From: CAVXZE01 sp964615365
GTDB taxonomy: Bacteria > Myxococcota_A > UBA9160 > UBA6930
Direction of reading: 5' to 3'
Length of the DNA stretch: 64,000 bases
Assembly (NCBI GenBank): GCA_964615365.1
Contig: CAZTOU010000013.1
Coordinates: forward strand, 53,693-117,692
Of the stretch, positions 8,444 to 18,164 are shown piece by piece (positions within the stretch are counted from its first letter, which is position 1; the number at the start of each line of letters is the position of its first letter). Under the pieces are notes generated by a model. The model was not told where the DNA came from. It did no database searches and saw only the letters and a list, made by a program, of their open reading frames with translations. Made by a program: the position numbers and the translations under genes.

Positions 8444-10030
8444 ATGACGCGGAACACCGGATTCGATCTGCTGCTCAGGAACGCGAGAATCTTCGACGGA
8501 GCCGGCGGTCCCTGGCTCAGGGCCGATCTCGCCGTCACGGGCGATACGATCGCGGCGCTGGGTGCGCTCGGAGGCGCTCGAGCGACGGTCGAGATCGACT
8601 GTGACGGCGCGGCCCTCGCGCCCGGATTCATCGACGCGCACAGCCACTCCGATCTCGCGGTGTTCGAGGATGCAGCGATCGCGCCGAAGCTGGTGCAAGG
8701 CGTTACCACCGAGCTGCTGGGCCAGGACGGCATCGCCGCGGCGCCGATTCGGCAGGAGCACAAGGCCGACTGGAGCCGGCATCTCTCGGGGCTGCTCGGC
8801 AATCCCGACCTGGAGTGGGCCTGGTCGAGCTTCGAGGAATACCTCTCCGCCCTCGACGCGGCGTCTCCGGGGACGAACCTGGCGTGCCTGGTCCCTCACG
8901 GAAACCTGCGTCTCTGGACCATGGGCATGGAGGATCGCAAGGCGTCTCCCGCCGAGCTCGGGGAGATGGCCGCCCTGCTGCGCGAGTGCATGGAGGCCGG
9001 TGGGGTCGGGTTCTCGACCGGTCTCATCTATCCGCCCTGCTCCTACGCCGACGAGGACGAGATGGCGTCGCTTTGCGCCGAGCTGGTCGACTTCGGGGGC
9101 TTCATCGTCGTCCACATGCGGAGCGAGGACGCGAGGGTCTTCGAGGCGCTCGACGAGATGCTTCGCGTCTCCGAGCGCAGCGGCGCGCCCCTGCACATCT
9201 CGCACCTCAAGGTCGCCGGAAGACCGCAGTTCGGGCGGGCGGGGGAGCTCCTGGAGAAGATCGACGCGGCCCGCGAGCGCGGACTCGAGGTGACCTTTGA
9301 CCAGTATCCCTACACCGCCGGGAGCACCATGCTGTTCGCGATCCTGCCCGAGTGGCTGCAGGAGGGCGGCCCCGACGCGATGATCGAGAGGCTCCGAGAC
9401 ACGGCAGTGCGAGAGCGGATCATGGCGGAGCTCGCCCAGCGGGGCGCGTCGACCGTCGCCATCACCGACATCCGCGTCGCCGGGGTCGGCTCGGAAGCGA
9501 ATCGACACCTGGAGGGCATGAACCTGCTGGAGGTCGCCGAGGCGCTGGGCAAGCCACTGATCGACGCGGTGTGCGATCTGCTGATCGAAGAGGATCTGAA
9601 CGTCTCGATGATCCTGTTCGTCGCCGACGAGGCCGACGTGCAGACGATCCTCCGGCATCCCCTGCACATCGCCTGCACCGACGGGCTGCTGGGGGGCAAG
9701 CCACATCCGCGCCTGTACGGAACCTTCCCCAGGATCCTCGGCCACTACTGCCGCGAGCTCGGCGTCCTCCCGCTGCCCGAGGCGATCCGAAAGATGACGT
9801 CGGCGCCCGCGGCCCGGCTCGGGCTGCGCGACCGCGGACTGCTTCGCCCCGGTATGAAGGCGGATCTCGTCGCCTTCGACCCCGATCGGGTGATCGACAC
9901 CTCGACCTACGACGACCCGCGCCGGGATCCCGAGGGCATCCTGCACGTCTTCGTCAACGGGCGGCACGCCGTCGAGAACGGTCGGCTGCTCGGGGCCAAC
10001 GCAGGGTGCGTACTCAGACGCGGACGGTAG
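8444..10030 (+). CDS. N-acyl-D-amino-acid deacylase family amidohydrolase
   Basis: A 528-residue metal-dependent amidohydrolase of the D-aminoacylase/dihydroorotase-like branch. It opens with FDLLLRNARIFDGAGGPW, then the metal motif PGFIDAHSHSD (about residues 63-73), QGVTTELLGQDG, and HISHLKVAGR, all typical of N-acyl-D-amino-acid deacylases. It ends with the usual small beta-domain (LRPGMKADLVAFDPDRV). It would release D-amino acids from N-acylated or carbamoylated derivatives in the cytoplasm. The start ATG 8444 has GGAGGA four bases upstream. Context with the M20 and peptidase genes suggests amide or peptide catabolism. The family is secure; the specific substrate is not. Confidence 0.93.
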   Translation: MTRNTGFDLLLRNARIFDGAGGPWLRADLAVTGDTIAALGALGGARATVEIDCDGAALAPGFIDAHSHSDLAVFEDAAIAPKLVQGVTTELLGQDGIAAAPIRQEHKADWSRHLSGLLGNPDLEWAWSSFEEYLSALDAASPGTNLACLVPHGNLRLWTMGMEDRKASPAELGEMAALLRECMEAGGVGFSTGLIYPPCSYADEDEMASLCAELVDFGGFIVVHMRSEDARVFEALDEMLRVSERSGAPLHISHLKVAGRPQFGRAGELLEKIDAARERGLEVTFDQYPYTAGSTMLFAILPEWLQEGGPDAMIERLRDTAVRERIMAELAQRGASTVAITDIRVAGVGSEANRHLEGMNLLEVAEALGKPLIDAVCDLLIEEDLNVSMILFVADEADVQTILRHPLHIACTDGLLGGKPHPRLYGTFPRILGHYCRELGVLPLPEAIRKMTSAPAARLGLRDRGLLRPGMKADLVAFDPDRVIDTSTYDDPRRDPEGILHVFVNGRHAVENGRLLGANAGCVLRRGR

Positions 10031-10076
10031 GCAACGCGGCCGAGAAGATGCGGGAGAAGAGAGCGAAGGAGGATCA

Positions 10077-11396
10077 ATGATGGAGAACCGAAAGGTGATC
10101 ATCGTAGGAGCCGGAATCGGGGGGCTCTCCGCGGGCTACTGGCTGAGTCAGAGAGGCTACGAGGTCGAGATCCTGGAGGCTCTCGACCGGCCCGGCGGAC
10201 GCATGGCCACGATGGAACGCAATGGAGACAAGGTCGACGTCGGCGCCCAGTTCTTCCACTCCAACTACGTGCACTCCTTCGATCTGATGGACGCGTTCGG
10301 CCTGCGGCGGTCGCTGAAACCGATCAAGGGAAACGTGCGGTTCAGGTTCGCCGACGGCGCGCAGCTCGACTTCACGCCCAGATCGCCCTACATCGAGGGG
10401 ATCGGGCTGGCCAACAACCTGAAGCTCTACGGGTTCGCCCTCGAGCACATCATCTTCGGGCACCGGTCGCCCATGTACCGGATCGAGGAGGACCGCCCGG
10501 AGCTCGATGGCCGCGAGCTCATCGAGTTCTTCAAGAAGCCCTCGGAGCAGAAGCTCCGGGACCTCGTGACCGGGATCGCGCTGGCGAGCAACATGTGCGA
10601 GCCCGAGTGGATGAATCTCTACCATTTCATTCAGCTCCTCCGCATCGACATGTTCACGATCTACTCCGTCCTGACCGGAGGGACCGCCTCCCTGGCGGAA
10701 GCGATGGCGCAGAGGCTGCCGGTGCTCTTCGACTCCCCGGTGCGCGGCCTGGTGATGGAGAAGGGCCGGGTGGTCGGGGTGCAGATGGAGGAGGACGGCT
10801 CGGTCCGCAAGGCCGGGCACGTGATCGTCGCCGCCGCAGCCCCCTCGGTGGGGCGCATGCTGCCCGACGAGCTGGCGGAGCAGCGCAGCTTCTTCGATTC
10901 CGTCGTCCAGGCGCCGCTCCCGATGCCGGTCTTCTTCCTGGACCGCCCCATGAAGCGGGACGTCTGGGCCTACTTCAACGAGCCTTCGGTCAAGAAGACC
11001 TTCAGCTTCGCCGTCGACGGATCGGTCAAGTGCCCCGAGATGGTTCCCAGCGGCAAGGCGGTGGTGAGCGCGTGGTCGTGCTATCCGAACACGCTCGACC
11101 TCGTCGGACGGCCAGACGATGAAATCCTCAAGAGGGCGGTCGAGGACCTCGAGCCGGTGATTCCAGGACTTTCGGGATCGGTGGAGGAAGCCCGGGTGTT
11201 CTGGCATACGGAGGCCGGGATGGGGCACTACCCCGCCGGTTCGTATCGAAGCGTCCTGGAGTTCAAGGAGAAGGCAAGGGACCTTCGGGGAGTCTCCTTC
11301 GTCAGCGACATCTTCGGCGGCTGCTTCATGGAGGCTGCGATGTGGAGCGCTGCGGAGGCGGTCAAGAGGGTCTGCGGCTGGGGCGGAACCGCGTAG
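10077..11396 (+). CDS. FAD-dependent oxidoreductase, amine oxidase/protoporphyrinogen oxidase-like
   Basis: A 439-residue flavoprotein with an N-terminal Rossmann FAD site: VIIVGAGIGGLSAGYWLSQR, then an acidic end of beta-2 (EILEALDRPGGRM). The C-terminal FAD motif is less canonical (SFVSDIFGGCFMEAAMWSAAEAV). The fold group covers protoporphyrinogen oxidase, amine oxidases and phytoene desaturase-like enzymes, which abstract hydride from C-C or C-N bonds. The start has GGAGGA upstream, with ATG ATG in tandem at 10077/10080. It lies just upstream of the MttB-type gene and downstream of the deacylase, all on one strand. It is one of seven flavoproteins of this broad family in the window. Substrate unknown. 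Confidence 0.92.
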   Translation: MMENRKVIIVGAGIGGLSAGYWLSQRGYEVEILEALDRPGGRMATMERNGDKVDVGAQFFHSNYVHSFDLMDAFGLRRSLKPIKGNVRFRFADGAQLDFTPRSPYIEGIGLANNLKLYGFALEHIIFGHRSPMYRIEEDRPELDGRELIEFFKKPSEQKLRDLVTGIALASNMCEPEWMNLYHFIQLLRIDMFTIYSVLTGGTASLAEAMAQRLPVLFDSPVRGLVMEKGRVVGVQMEEDGSVRKAGHVIVAAAAPSVGRMLPDELAEQRSFFDSVVQAPLPMPVFFLDRPMKRDVWAYFNEPSVKKTFSFAVDGSVKCPEMVPSGKAVVSAWSCYPNTLDLVGRPDDEILKRAVEDLEPVIPGLSGSVEEARVFWHTEAGMGHYPAGSYRSVLEFKEKARDLRGVSFVSDIFGGCFMEAAMWSAAEAVKRVCGWGGTA

Positions 11397-11420
11397 CCGA
11401 GGATGGGAGGAGCAGCTCCG

Positions 11421-12655
11421 ATGGCCGAAGCCAGGACCTACCACGGCGGCGTCGCTCCGCACGCAGTGCTCGGAGAAGCCGATGTCGAGAAGGTGATCGA
11501 CGCTACCTTCCGGCTGCTCGGCGATGTGGGCGTGAAGTTCGATCCGAAGAGCCGGGCGCTGGATCCGTTCTCCGACGCGGGATGCACCATTTCGCCGGAT
11601 GGGATCGTCCGGTTTCCGCGGGAACTCGTGCAGGAGTCCATCGATTCAGCCGGCCGGAGCGTCAAGCTCTGGAACCGGCCGGGCACGGAACACGTCGAGT
11701 TCAGCGACGGCAACACGATCCTGATGGCCGGGGTCACCTGTCTCAACGTGCAGGACCTGGAGACCGGGACTCCGAGACCTGCGACGAGGGAAGACCTGGC
11801 CACCATCACGCGCGTGGCGGATGCCCTCGCCCAGATCGACGGGGTGTGCGTCCCCTGCAAGATTGCGGACGACGTCCAGAGCGAAATCGAAGAGTTCGTG
11901 ACGGTGGCGTCGAACACCAGCAAGCCGCTCACCTATCTGTGCAACGACGCCCGCGCTCTGCAGGCTGCCATCGAGATCGCCGCCGCGATCCGTGGCGGGG
12001 CGGACTGGCTCCGAGAGAGACCCTACTTCTGCTTCATGGTCACGCCGCTGCCACTCCACTATCTCGAGCAGAACACGGAGCACATCTTCCTCTGCGTCGA
12101 GAACGGGATTCCGCTCTTCCCCTGCACCACCAGCGTCGGCGGAGCCGCCGCTCCGATCACCATCGCTGGAAACCTGGTCCACTGTCTGGCTACGGATCTG
12201 GCGGGACTCGTGCTCGCACAGCTTCTGGGAAAGGGCTGCTTCTTCACCTGCGGCTCGGTCCCCGCCTTCATCGATCCTGCCAACGCCGAGATGGGCGGTC
12301 TCCCGGAGACGCTGCTGGCCGAGACGGCCAAGAGCCAGGTCCTGCGCAGGCTGGGCATGCCGCCCTGCGGCGGCGTCGCCGGCGTCGCTGCCGGAAGAAA
12401 GGAGTTCGACAGCTACAACGCCTGTGTGGCGACGGCGAGCATGCTGCACACCGCCTTCAGCCAGCCGGGCTACTGCTGGTGTCTCGGCTCCATCGACTCG
12501 CTCATGACGTTCTCACTCCCGGCGCTTCTCTACTGCAACGAACTGGCAGGCTGGCTACGTCGCGCATGGAACGGGATCCGCGTCGATGAGGAGACGCTGG
12601 CTCTGGAGGTCACGCGCGTCGTCGGTCCCGGTGGGGACTACCTGGCTGAGGAGCA
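11421..12655 (+). CDS. Trimethylamine methyltransferase (MttB) family protein, 3' end lost in gap
   Basis: About 411 codons of a corrinoid-dependent methyltransferase of the MttB superfamily, which moves a methyl group from a quaternary or tertiary amine to a corrinoid protein. Family features include the GDVGVKFDPKSRALDPFSDAGC N-terminal region and the barrel segment PLPLHYLEQNTEH. No in-frame TAG occurs before the gap, so there is no sign of pyrrolysine and the glycine-betaine-type (non-Pyl) branch is more likely. ATG 11421 is preferred (GGAGG ten bases upstream) to ATG 11403. The reading frame enters the N gap at DYLAEE, about 70-90 residues short of usual length. No corrinoid protein gene is adjacent, though one could be hidden elsewhere. 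Confidence 0.9.
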
Positions 12656-12755
12656 NNNNNNNNNNNNNNNNNNNNNNNNNNNNNNNNNNNNNNNNNNNNN
12701 NNNNNNNNNNNNNNNNNNNNNNNNNNNNNNNNNNNNNNNNNNNNNNNNNNNNNNN
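12656..12755. other. Assembly gap (100 N)
   Basis: Exactly 100 consecutive N. A round number usually marks a scaffold join of unknown true length. MttB homologues need roughly 210-270 more bases after position 12655, so the real gap is probably longer than 100 bases, and small genes could be missing. Confidence 0.99.
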
Positions 12756-12785
12756 AGCTGCTGACAGCCGGATGAGGTGCCCCAG

Positions 12786-14795
12786 ATGGAGTTCGTCAAG
12801 CTCTTCGAGCCGATCGTGATCAACGGGAAGCTGGAGGTCCCGAACCGGATCGTGCTTCCGGCGATGGGTCTGGCCTACACCGAGGACTACAGCTTCAACG
12901 AGCGCCTCCAGGACTTCTACCGCGAGCGCGCCCACGGAGGCGTGGGTCTGATGACGATCGGCCCGATCGGCGTCGACAAGGTGGGTAGCGCTCCCGCCAT
13001 CGTCCAGCTCTTCGACGACACCAACGTGGAGCCGCTCCGGCGTTTCAACGACGAGGTGCACCGGGACACCGACACCAAGGTGGGCACCCAGCTCTTCCAC
13101 ATGGGGCGCTACTCCTTCTCCTTTCTGTGGGGCGAGCAGCCGATCGCGCCTTCTGCGATCGCCAGCAAGCTCACCAAGCAGACCCCGCGGGAGATGACCC
13201 CGGAGGACATCGCCGAGCTCCAGGAGGACTACGTGTCAGCCGCGCTGCGAGCCCAGGCGGCAGGCTTCGACTACGTCGAGATCCTGGCCTGCACCGGGTA
13301 TCTGATCAGCGAGTTCCTCTCTCCGATCACGAATCAGCGCACCGATGAGTACGGCGGCTCGCTCGAGAACCGGATGCGCTTCGGTGTCGAGCTGATCCAG
13401 AAGACGCGAAAGGCGGTGGGAGACGACCTGGCCCTCGGCGTCCGCATCGCCGGCAACGACTTCATGGAGGGCGGGAACACCAACGTCGAGAACTCTCTCT
13501 TTGCCGCCGCGGCCGAGGAGGCTGGGATCGACGCCGTCAACGTCACCGGGGGCTGGCACGAGACCAACATCCCGCAGCTCACCACGGACGTACCGCCGGG
13601 CGTCTACGTCTACCTGGCCCGCGGTGTCAAGGAGAAGGTCGGCGTTCCGGTCTTCGCGTCGAATCGGCTGGGGAACCCCTACCTCGCCGAGCGCACCCTC
13701 CGCTCCGGCGCCGCCGACATGATCTGCTGGGGCCGGCCCCTGATCGCGGACCCCGAGCTGCCGAACAAGGTCAAGGAGGGGAGGCTCGACGAGATCATCC
13801 ACTGCATCGCCTGCAATCAGGGCTGCTTCGACTCCATCTTCTCGCAGCAGCCGGTCCACTGCGTTCTCAATCCCCAGGCGGGAAGGGAGAAGGAGTTCCG
13901 GCTCCGGAAGGCGAAGAACACGAAGCGCGTCCTGGTGGCGGGAGGGGGCCCGGCGGGCATGGAGTTCGCGGTCACTGCGGCGAAGCGGGGCCACCAGGTG
14001 ACGCTCTGCGAGAAGGAGGATCGTCTCGGCGGCCAGATCGCCCTGGCCTGGATGGCGCCGGGAAAGGCCGAGTTCCGCAATCTCGTCGAGAGTCTGACTC
14101 AGCGCATGGGGCTCGAGGGCGTCGAGGTGCACCTCAACACTCCCGTCACGGCGGACACCGTGAAGCGGGAGAAGCCCGACGTCCTGGTCGTCGCATCGGG
14201 AGCGAAGTCGCTCGGCATCGACGTTCCGGGCATCGACAAGCCCCACGTGGTCTCGGCATGGGACGTCCTCGCGGAGCGCGTCGTCGACTTCGGAGATGAC
14301 GTGGTCGTCGTCGGCGGCGCAGCCACCGGATGCGAGAGCGCGCACTACATCGCTTCGCTGGGGACGGTCGATCCCGAGGCCTTCACCTTCATCATGTACC
14401 ACGCGGCCGAGGACACAGGATTCGCCAAGGAGCTGCTCCACAACTCCCGGCGCAAGGTCACCATCGTCGACATGGTCCCGCGCCTCGCCGAGAACGTCGG
14501 GAGGACGAGCCGCTGGTCCCTGCTGAAGCGCCTGCGGCTCATGGGTGTGGAGCTTCGTCCCAACACCCGGCTGCTGGAGGTCACGGACGATTCCGTGATC
14601 GTGGACACCGAGGAGGGAGAGCAGTCCATCCCCGCCGACACGGTGGTGCTGGCCGTGGGCGCGGTCCCCGTCAACGACCTCGCACGGGAGGTCGAGGGCG
14701 ACGGGATCGAGGTGATCACGATTGGCGATGCCGTGGAGCCGAGAAAGATGAGCGACGCCATCTTCGAGGGATTCGAACGGGCGCTCCAACTATAG
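12786..14795 (+). CDS. NADH:flavin oxidoreductase/2,4-dienoyl-CoA reductase-like (FMN, 4Fe-4S, FAD)
   Basis: A 669-residue three-cofactor enzyme. Residues ~1-330 form an Old Yellow Enzyme TIM barrel for FMN (KLFEPIVINGKLEVPNRIV, NQRTDEYGGSLENRMRF). Then a 4Fe-4S motif reads CIACNQGC followed by a Cys 11-12 residues later. A nucleotide-binding half has RVLVAGGGPAGMEFAVTA for FAD and DVVVVGGAATGCESAHY for NAD(P)H. Family members include 2,4-dienoyl-CoA reductase and trimethylamine/dimethylamine dehydrogenases. Next to an MttB-type gene, a role in methylamine or enoate metabolism is plausible but unproven. ATG 12786 is favoured over GTG 12777 because GAGG precedes it at proper distance. The preceding gene end lies in the N gap. 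Confidence 0.93.
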   Translation: MEFVKLFEPIVINGKLEVPNRIVLPAMGLAYTEDYSFNERLQDFYRERAHGGVGLMTIGPIGVDKVGSAPAIVQLFDDTNVEPLRRFNDEVHRDTDTKVGTQLFHMGRYSFSFLWGEQPIAPSAIASKLTKQTPREMTPEDIAELQEDYVSAALRAQAAGFDYVEILACTGYLISEFLSPITNQRTDEYGGSLENRMRFGVELIQKTRKAVGDDLALGVRIAGNDFMEGGNTNVENSLFAAAAEEAGIDAVNVTGGWHETNIPQLTTDVPPGVYVYLARGVKEKVGVPVFASNRLGNPYLAERTLRSGAADMICWGRPLIADPELPNKVKEGRLDEIIHCIACNQGCFDSIFSQQPVHCVLNPQAGREKEFRLRKAKNTKRVLVAGGGPAGMEFAVTAAKRGHQVTLCEKEDRLGGQIALAWMAPGKAEFRNLVESLTQRMGLEGVEVHLNTPVTADTVKREKPDVLVVASGAKSLGIDVPGIDKPHVVSAWDVLAERVVDFGDDVVVVGGAATGCESAHYIASLGTVDPEAFTFIMYHAAEDTGFAKELLHNSRRKVTIVDMVPRLAENVGRTSRWSLLKRLRLMGVELRPNTRLLEVTDDSVIVDTEEGEQSIPADTVVLAVGAVPVNDLAREVEGDGIEVITIGDAVEPRKMSDAIFEGFERALQL

Positions 14796-14857
14796 AAGTC
14801 GCGGTGCGACGGCGTAGCGTCGTCGACGCGCGCTCAATCGAAGCGGGAGGCTGAGAC

Positions 14858-16417
14858 ATGGCCGAGGAGATGGCAGCCAACGGCGGGACCTACGACTGCA
14901 TCGTGATCGGCTCTGGGAACGGCGGTCTGGGGGCCGCGGCACAGCTCGCCGCCAAGGGCGTGAAGGTGCTGCTCTTGGAGCAGCACAACGTCCCAGGTGG
15001 CTTCGCCAGCAGCTTCGTGCGGGGGCGATTCGAGTTCGAGACCGCCATGCACCTGATCGCCGACCTCGGATCTCCCACCGACAAGGGCGGCGTCCGAGTG
15101 TTCCTCGAGGACGAGCTCGGGATCTTCCTGGACTGGGTGGAGATCCCCGAGGCCTTCCGCATGATCGTGACCGACCCGGGTGAGGAGATGGACGTCACTC
15201 TGCGCTACGGCGTCCAGGACTACATCGAGGGCATCGAGAAGGCGGTTCCCGGGTCGAGAGAATCCATCACCAGCTACATCGAGCTGTGCATGGAAGTCGT
15301 GGACGCCCTCACCTATCTGGGTGAATCGAGGGGCAACCCGGATCGGAAGGTTCTCACCTCGAAGTACGGCAACTTCCTCAAGACCGCCCCGTACAGCGTG
15401 GATCGGGTGGCCGCCGCGCTCAAGGTACCCGAGAAGGCACAGGCGATCTTTCACGCGCCCTGGGTCTACCTCGGCCCTCCGACCAGCAGGCTGAACTTCA
15501 CCGTGTTCGCCGGAATGATGGCCAAGCTCATCTCCTTCGGCGGCTACATTCCGCGACATCGCTCTCACGAGTTCACTTCGGCGCTGGAGGCCCGGATCCG
15601 GGAGCTGGGGGGAGAGACGCGCTTCAATACCCGCGCAGAGCAGGTCCTCGTGGAGAGCGGCCGGGTCGTGGGAGTCGTGACGTCGCGCGGCGAGCGGATC
15701 GCGACGAAGCACGTGGTTGCGAACGTCGCCTCCGGTCTCGTCTACAACCGTCTCATCTCTCCCGCGTCGGAGGTGCCGGAGATCGCCTATCGGGAGAGCA
15801 ATGCGCGGCGCTTCGCGGCGAGTGCCCTTACGGTCTATCTGGGGCTGGATGCGCCTCCGGAGAAGCTCGGCCTGCAGGAGTACAGCTACTTCGTCTACGC
15901 AAACACGGACACGGACGACGTGTACGAGAGCTTCGGCAGGCTTGCCGCCCCCAAGGGCCAGGCGACGGCCTGCCTGAACAACGCGCTCCCCGAAGCCTCG
16001 CCCCCCGGCACCACGATCCTCTCCCTCACCACGCTGTGTCGACCCGAGGCGTGGGCGGAGGTGAAACCGCAGGACTACGTGAAGGTCAAGAACGAATCCG
16101 CACTCGGCCTGATCGACCATTTCGAGAAGGCCACCGGTACGCGGGTCCGCGACCACATCGAGGAGGTGGAGGTAGCGACACCGGCTACCTACGCGCGCTA
16201 CACGGGAGTGCACGGCGGCGCGATCTACGGCTACGAGCCGGACAGCTGGGATTCCCTGATCCCCAGGATGATGAGGATGAACGAGGAGAAGCACATCCAA
16301 GGGCTGGAGTTCGCCGGCGGCTACGCCTTCCGCTGCCACGGCTACAGCAGTTCCTTCATGTCGGGTCAGGTCGCAGGGCTGCTGACGTATGCAAGCCTGC
16401 TCGAGGAGGGGGACTGA
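14858..16417 (+). CDS. Phytoene desaturase/carotenoid isomerase-like FAD oxidoreductase
   Basis: A 519-residue flavoprotein of the retinol saturase/CrtISO/phytoene desaturase type. The N-terminal dinucleotide site reads CIVIGSGNGGLGAAAQLAAKG followed by LLLEQHNVPGGFASSFVRGRF, and the C-terminal FAD loop is AGGYAFRCHGYSSSFMSGQVAG. Such enzymes saturate, desaturate or isomerise polyene or lipid double bonds. The start ATG 14858 has GGGAGG seven bases upstream. The ferredoxin-type reductase gene begins four bases after its stop, suggesting an operon in which that protein supplies or receives electrons. Substrate is unknown; there is no carotenoid pathway gene nearby. Confidence 0.92.
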   Translation: MAEEMAANGGTYDCIVIGSGNGGLGAAAQLAAKGVKVLLLEQHNVPGGFASSFVRGRFEFETAMHLIADLGSPTDKGGVRVFLEDELGIFLDWVEIPEAFRMIVTDPGEEMDVTLRYGVQDYIEGIEKAVPGSRESITSYIELCMEVVDALTYLGESRGNPDRKVLTSKYGNFLKTAPYSVDRVAAALKVPEKAQAIFHAPWVYLGPPTSRLNFTVFAGMMAKLISFGGYIPRHRSHEFTSALEARIRELGGETRFNTRAEQVLVESGRVVGVVTSRGERIATKHVVANVASGLVYNRLISPASEVPEIAYRESNARRFAASALTVYLGLDAPPEKLGLQEYSYFVYANTDTDDVYESFGRLAAPKGQATACLNNALPEASPPGTTILSLTTLCRPEAWAEVKPQDYVKVKNESALGLIDHFEKATGTRVRDHIEEVEVATPATYARYTGVHGGAIYGYEPDSWDSLIPRMMRMNEEKHIQGLEFAGGYAFRCHGYSSSFMSGQVAGLLTYASLLEEGD

Positions 16418-16421
16418 GACG

Positions 16422-17636
16422 ATGAAGGTCAGCATCCGAGGAAGCATCATCGACCTGTTGGCGTTTCGCGGACTGCCCGGCAAGCGGGAAAAGCGCTTCG
16501 CCAGGGCCTCCGCGGGGCCGCTGCCGGTGCATCCGGTGAACGAGCTGGCGGAGCGGATCCACCCGTCGAAGCTCCATCTCGTGGTCACCGAGATCCGGGA
16601 CGAGACCAAGACCACCCGAACCTTCAGGCTCGCTCCGTCTCCGGGATCGGACACCCGGGAGCTGCCCTGCTTCCGCGCCGGGCAGTACCTGAGTCTCAAG
16701 GCGAGCTTCGACGGCTCCCGCATCAGCCGGCCCTACTCGATCTCCTCGGCTCCCTTCGAGGCGTCGGGGCCGGACGGCTGCTACGAAATCACCATCCGCA
16801 GGGTCGAGGGCGGCTTCTACACCGATCACATCTGGGGCACCTGGGAGGTCGGAACCCAGGTGGAGAGCTCCGGCCCCGTCGGTCTCTTCTACCACGAGCC
16901 CCTGCGCGACAGCCGCAAGATCATCGGGCTGGCCGGCGGCTCGGGGGTCACCCCATTCCGCTCGATGGCTCGGGAGATCGTCCTCGGCGATCTCGACGCG
17001 GAGCTGCTTCTGATCTACGGCAGCAGCGACGAGGAGGACATCCTCTTCCACGGCGAGCTCGGGGAGCTGGAGAGCCGATCCGCCGGCAAGGTTCGCGTCG
17101 TGCACGTCCTGAGCTGCGAGGTGGTCTCGCTCGAGGGCTGCGAGCAGGGGCTCATCACGGCCGATCTGATCCGGCGCCATGCGGACGTGGAGAACGATTC
17201 CTTCTTCGTCTGCGGACCCGAGATGATGTATCGCTTCCTCGAAGGGGAAATCGCGAAACTCGAGCTGCCGCGGAAGCGGGTGCGCCGGGAGGTCTGGGGG
17301 GAGCTGACGGACGTCACCAGCCGCTCCGACTTCCCCGCCGACGCGGTGGGCAAGAGGTTCCAGATGAAGGTGAAGATGGCCGGCGTCACCAGCGAGATCC
17401 CGGCCCGGGCGACGGAGACGGTCCTGGTCGCGATGGAGAGGGCCAACCTGGCCTCGCCTTCGCTGTGCCGGTCGGGAGAGTGCGGCTTCTGCCGCTCGCT
17501 GCTGCTCGGGGGAGACGTCTTCATCGCGCCGGAGAGCGACGACCGCCGCGCCGCGGACGAGAAGCACGGCTACATCCACCCCTGCTCAGCGTACCCCCTC
17601 TCCGATCTGGAGATCGAGACGCCCGGGGAGGCGTGA
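16422..17636 (+). CDS. Ferredoxin-NAD(P)H reductase-like protein with C-terminal 2Fe-2S domain
   Basis: A 404-residue electron-transfer protein in the phenol hydroxylase/CDP-6-deoxy reductase style. After an N-terminal extension (residues 1-45), the FAD domain shows RPYSISSAPF, the NAD(P)H domain shows GGSGVTPFRSMARE and FFVCGPEMMYRFL, and the last 90 residues form a plant-type 2Fe-2S domain with CRSGECGFC (CX4CX2C) and a later Cys in HPCSAYP. It would shuttle electrons between NAD(P)H and a partner oxidoreductase. It starts four bases after the preceding flavoenzyme with GAGGAGGGGG upstream, so that enzyme is the natural partner. The family is secure; the partner is inferred. Confidence 0.93.
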   Translation: MKVSIRGSIIDLLAFRGLPGKREKRFARASAGPLPVHPVNELAERIHPSKLHLVVTEIRDETKTTRTFRLAPSPGSDTRELPCFRAGQYLSLKASFDGSRISRPYSISSAPFEASGPDGCYEITIRRVEGGFYTDHIWGTWEVGTQVESSGPVGLFYHEPLRDSRKIIGLAGGSGVTPFRSMAREIVLGDLDAELLLIYGSSDEEDILFHGELGELESRSAGKVRVVHVLSCEVVSLEGCEQGLITADLIRRHADVENDSFFVCGPEMMYRFLEGEIAKLELPRKRVRREVWGELTDVTSRSDFPADAVGKRFQMKVKMAGVTSEIPARATETVLVAMERANLASPSLCRSGECGFCRSLLLGGDVFIAPESDDRRAADEKHGYIHPCSAYPLSDLEIETPGEA

Positions 17637-17720
17637 GCGCGGTTTGCCGGCCCCGGGCCGTCCCGCGGAGGTCGCCCATCATTCTCGAATGCTGACCCGG
17701 TAGCGATGGAGGTTCCCGAA

Positions 17721-18164
17721 ATGCCCGAACGCATGATCGACAGGCTGAGCAAGGACCAACTGGACGCGATCCTGAACGCCCTGCCGATCGAGCTGATCTT
17801 CGTCGATGAGAACGATCACCTTCAGTACTGCAACAAGACCGAAAGGCAGGAGCGAATGAGACAGGGGGAAACGCTCGGCCGCGACATCCGGAGCTGTCAC
17901 AAGCCCGAGAGCCTGCCGCGGACCGATCAGATGCTCGATGACCTGCGAAGCGGAAGGAAGGACGAGGACGAGTTCTGGATCGACGGGCTCGGCGTCAAGC
18001 TGCTCAACAGGTTTCTGGCCGTGAGGGACGAATCGGGCAAGTACCTGGGTTGCATCGAGTACCTCCTGGACTTCACAGCGCTCGAAGCCCTGGCGAAGGC
18101 CAAGGAGGGTGCACATCGCTTCGTCTCCAATCCAGAGACCTCGCTGGCGGGGGACCGGAAATGA
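17721..18164 (+). CDS. PAS-domain protein (DUF438-type PAS)
   Basis: A 147-residue protein that is essentially one PAS sensor domain. It resembles the PAS module found in DUF438/hemerythrin proteins: AILNALPIELIFVDENDHLQYCNK, LGRDIRSCHKPESL, GRKDEDEFWIDG, then FLAVRDESGKYLGCIEYLLDFT. A Cys-His pair (SCHKP) lies where some relatives bind a cofactor. ATG 17721 has GGAGG eight bases upstream; the in-frame ATG 17706 overlaps that site and is less likely. There is no output domain. Its stop overlaps the next start in ATGA (18161-18164), tying it to the URO-D-type gene, perhaps as a redox or ligand sensor for that enzyme. Confidence 0.82.
   Translation: MPERMIDRLSKDQLDAILNALPIELIFVDENDHLQYCNKTERQERMRQGETLGRDIRSCHKPESLPRTDQMLDDLRSGRKDEDEFWIDGLGVKLLNRFLAVRDESGKYLGCIEYLLDFTALEALAKAKEGAHRFVSNPETSLAGDRK

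Noticed and set aside
11421..12655. Pyrrolysine in the MttB-type gene
   Set aside because: No in-frame TAG occurs before the gap; later codons are not available.
12656..12755. Low-complexity repeat
   Set aside because: It is an N run, an assembly gap, not sequence.
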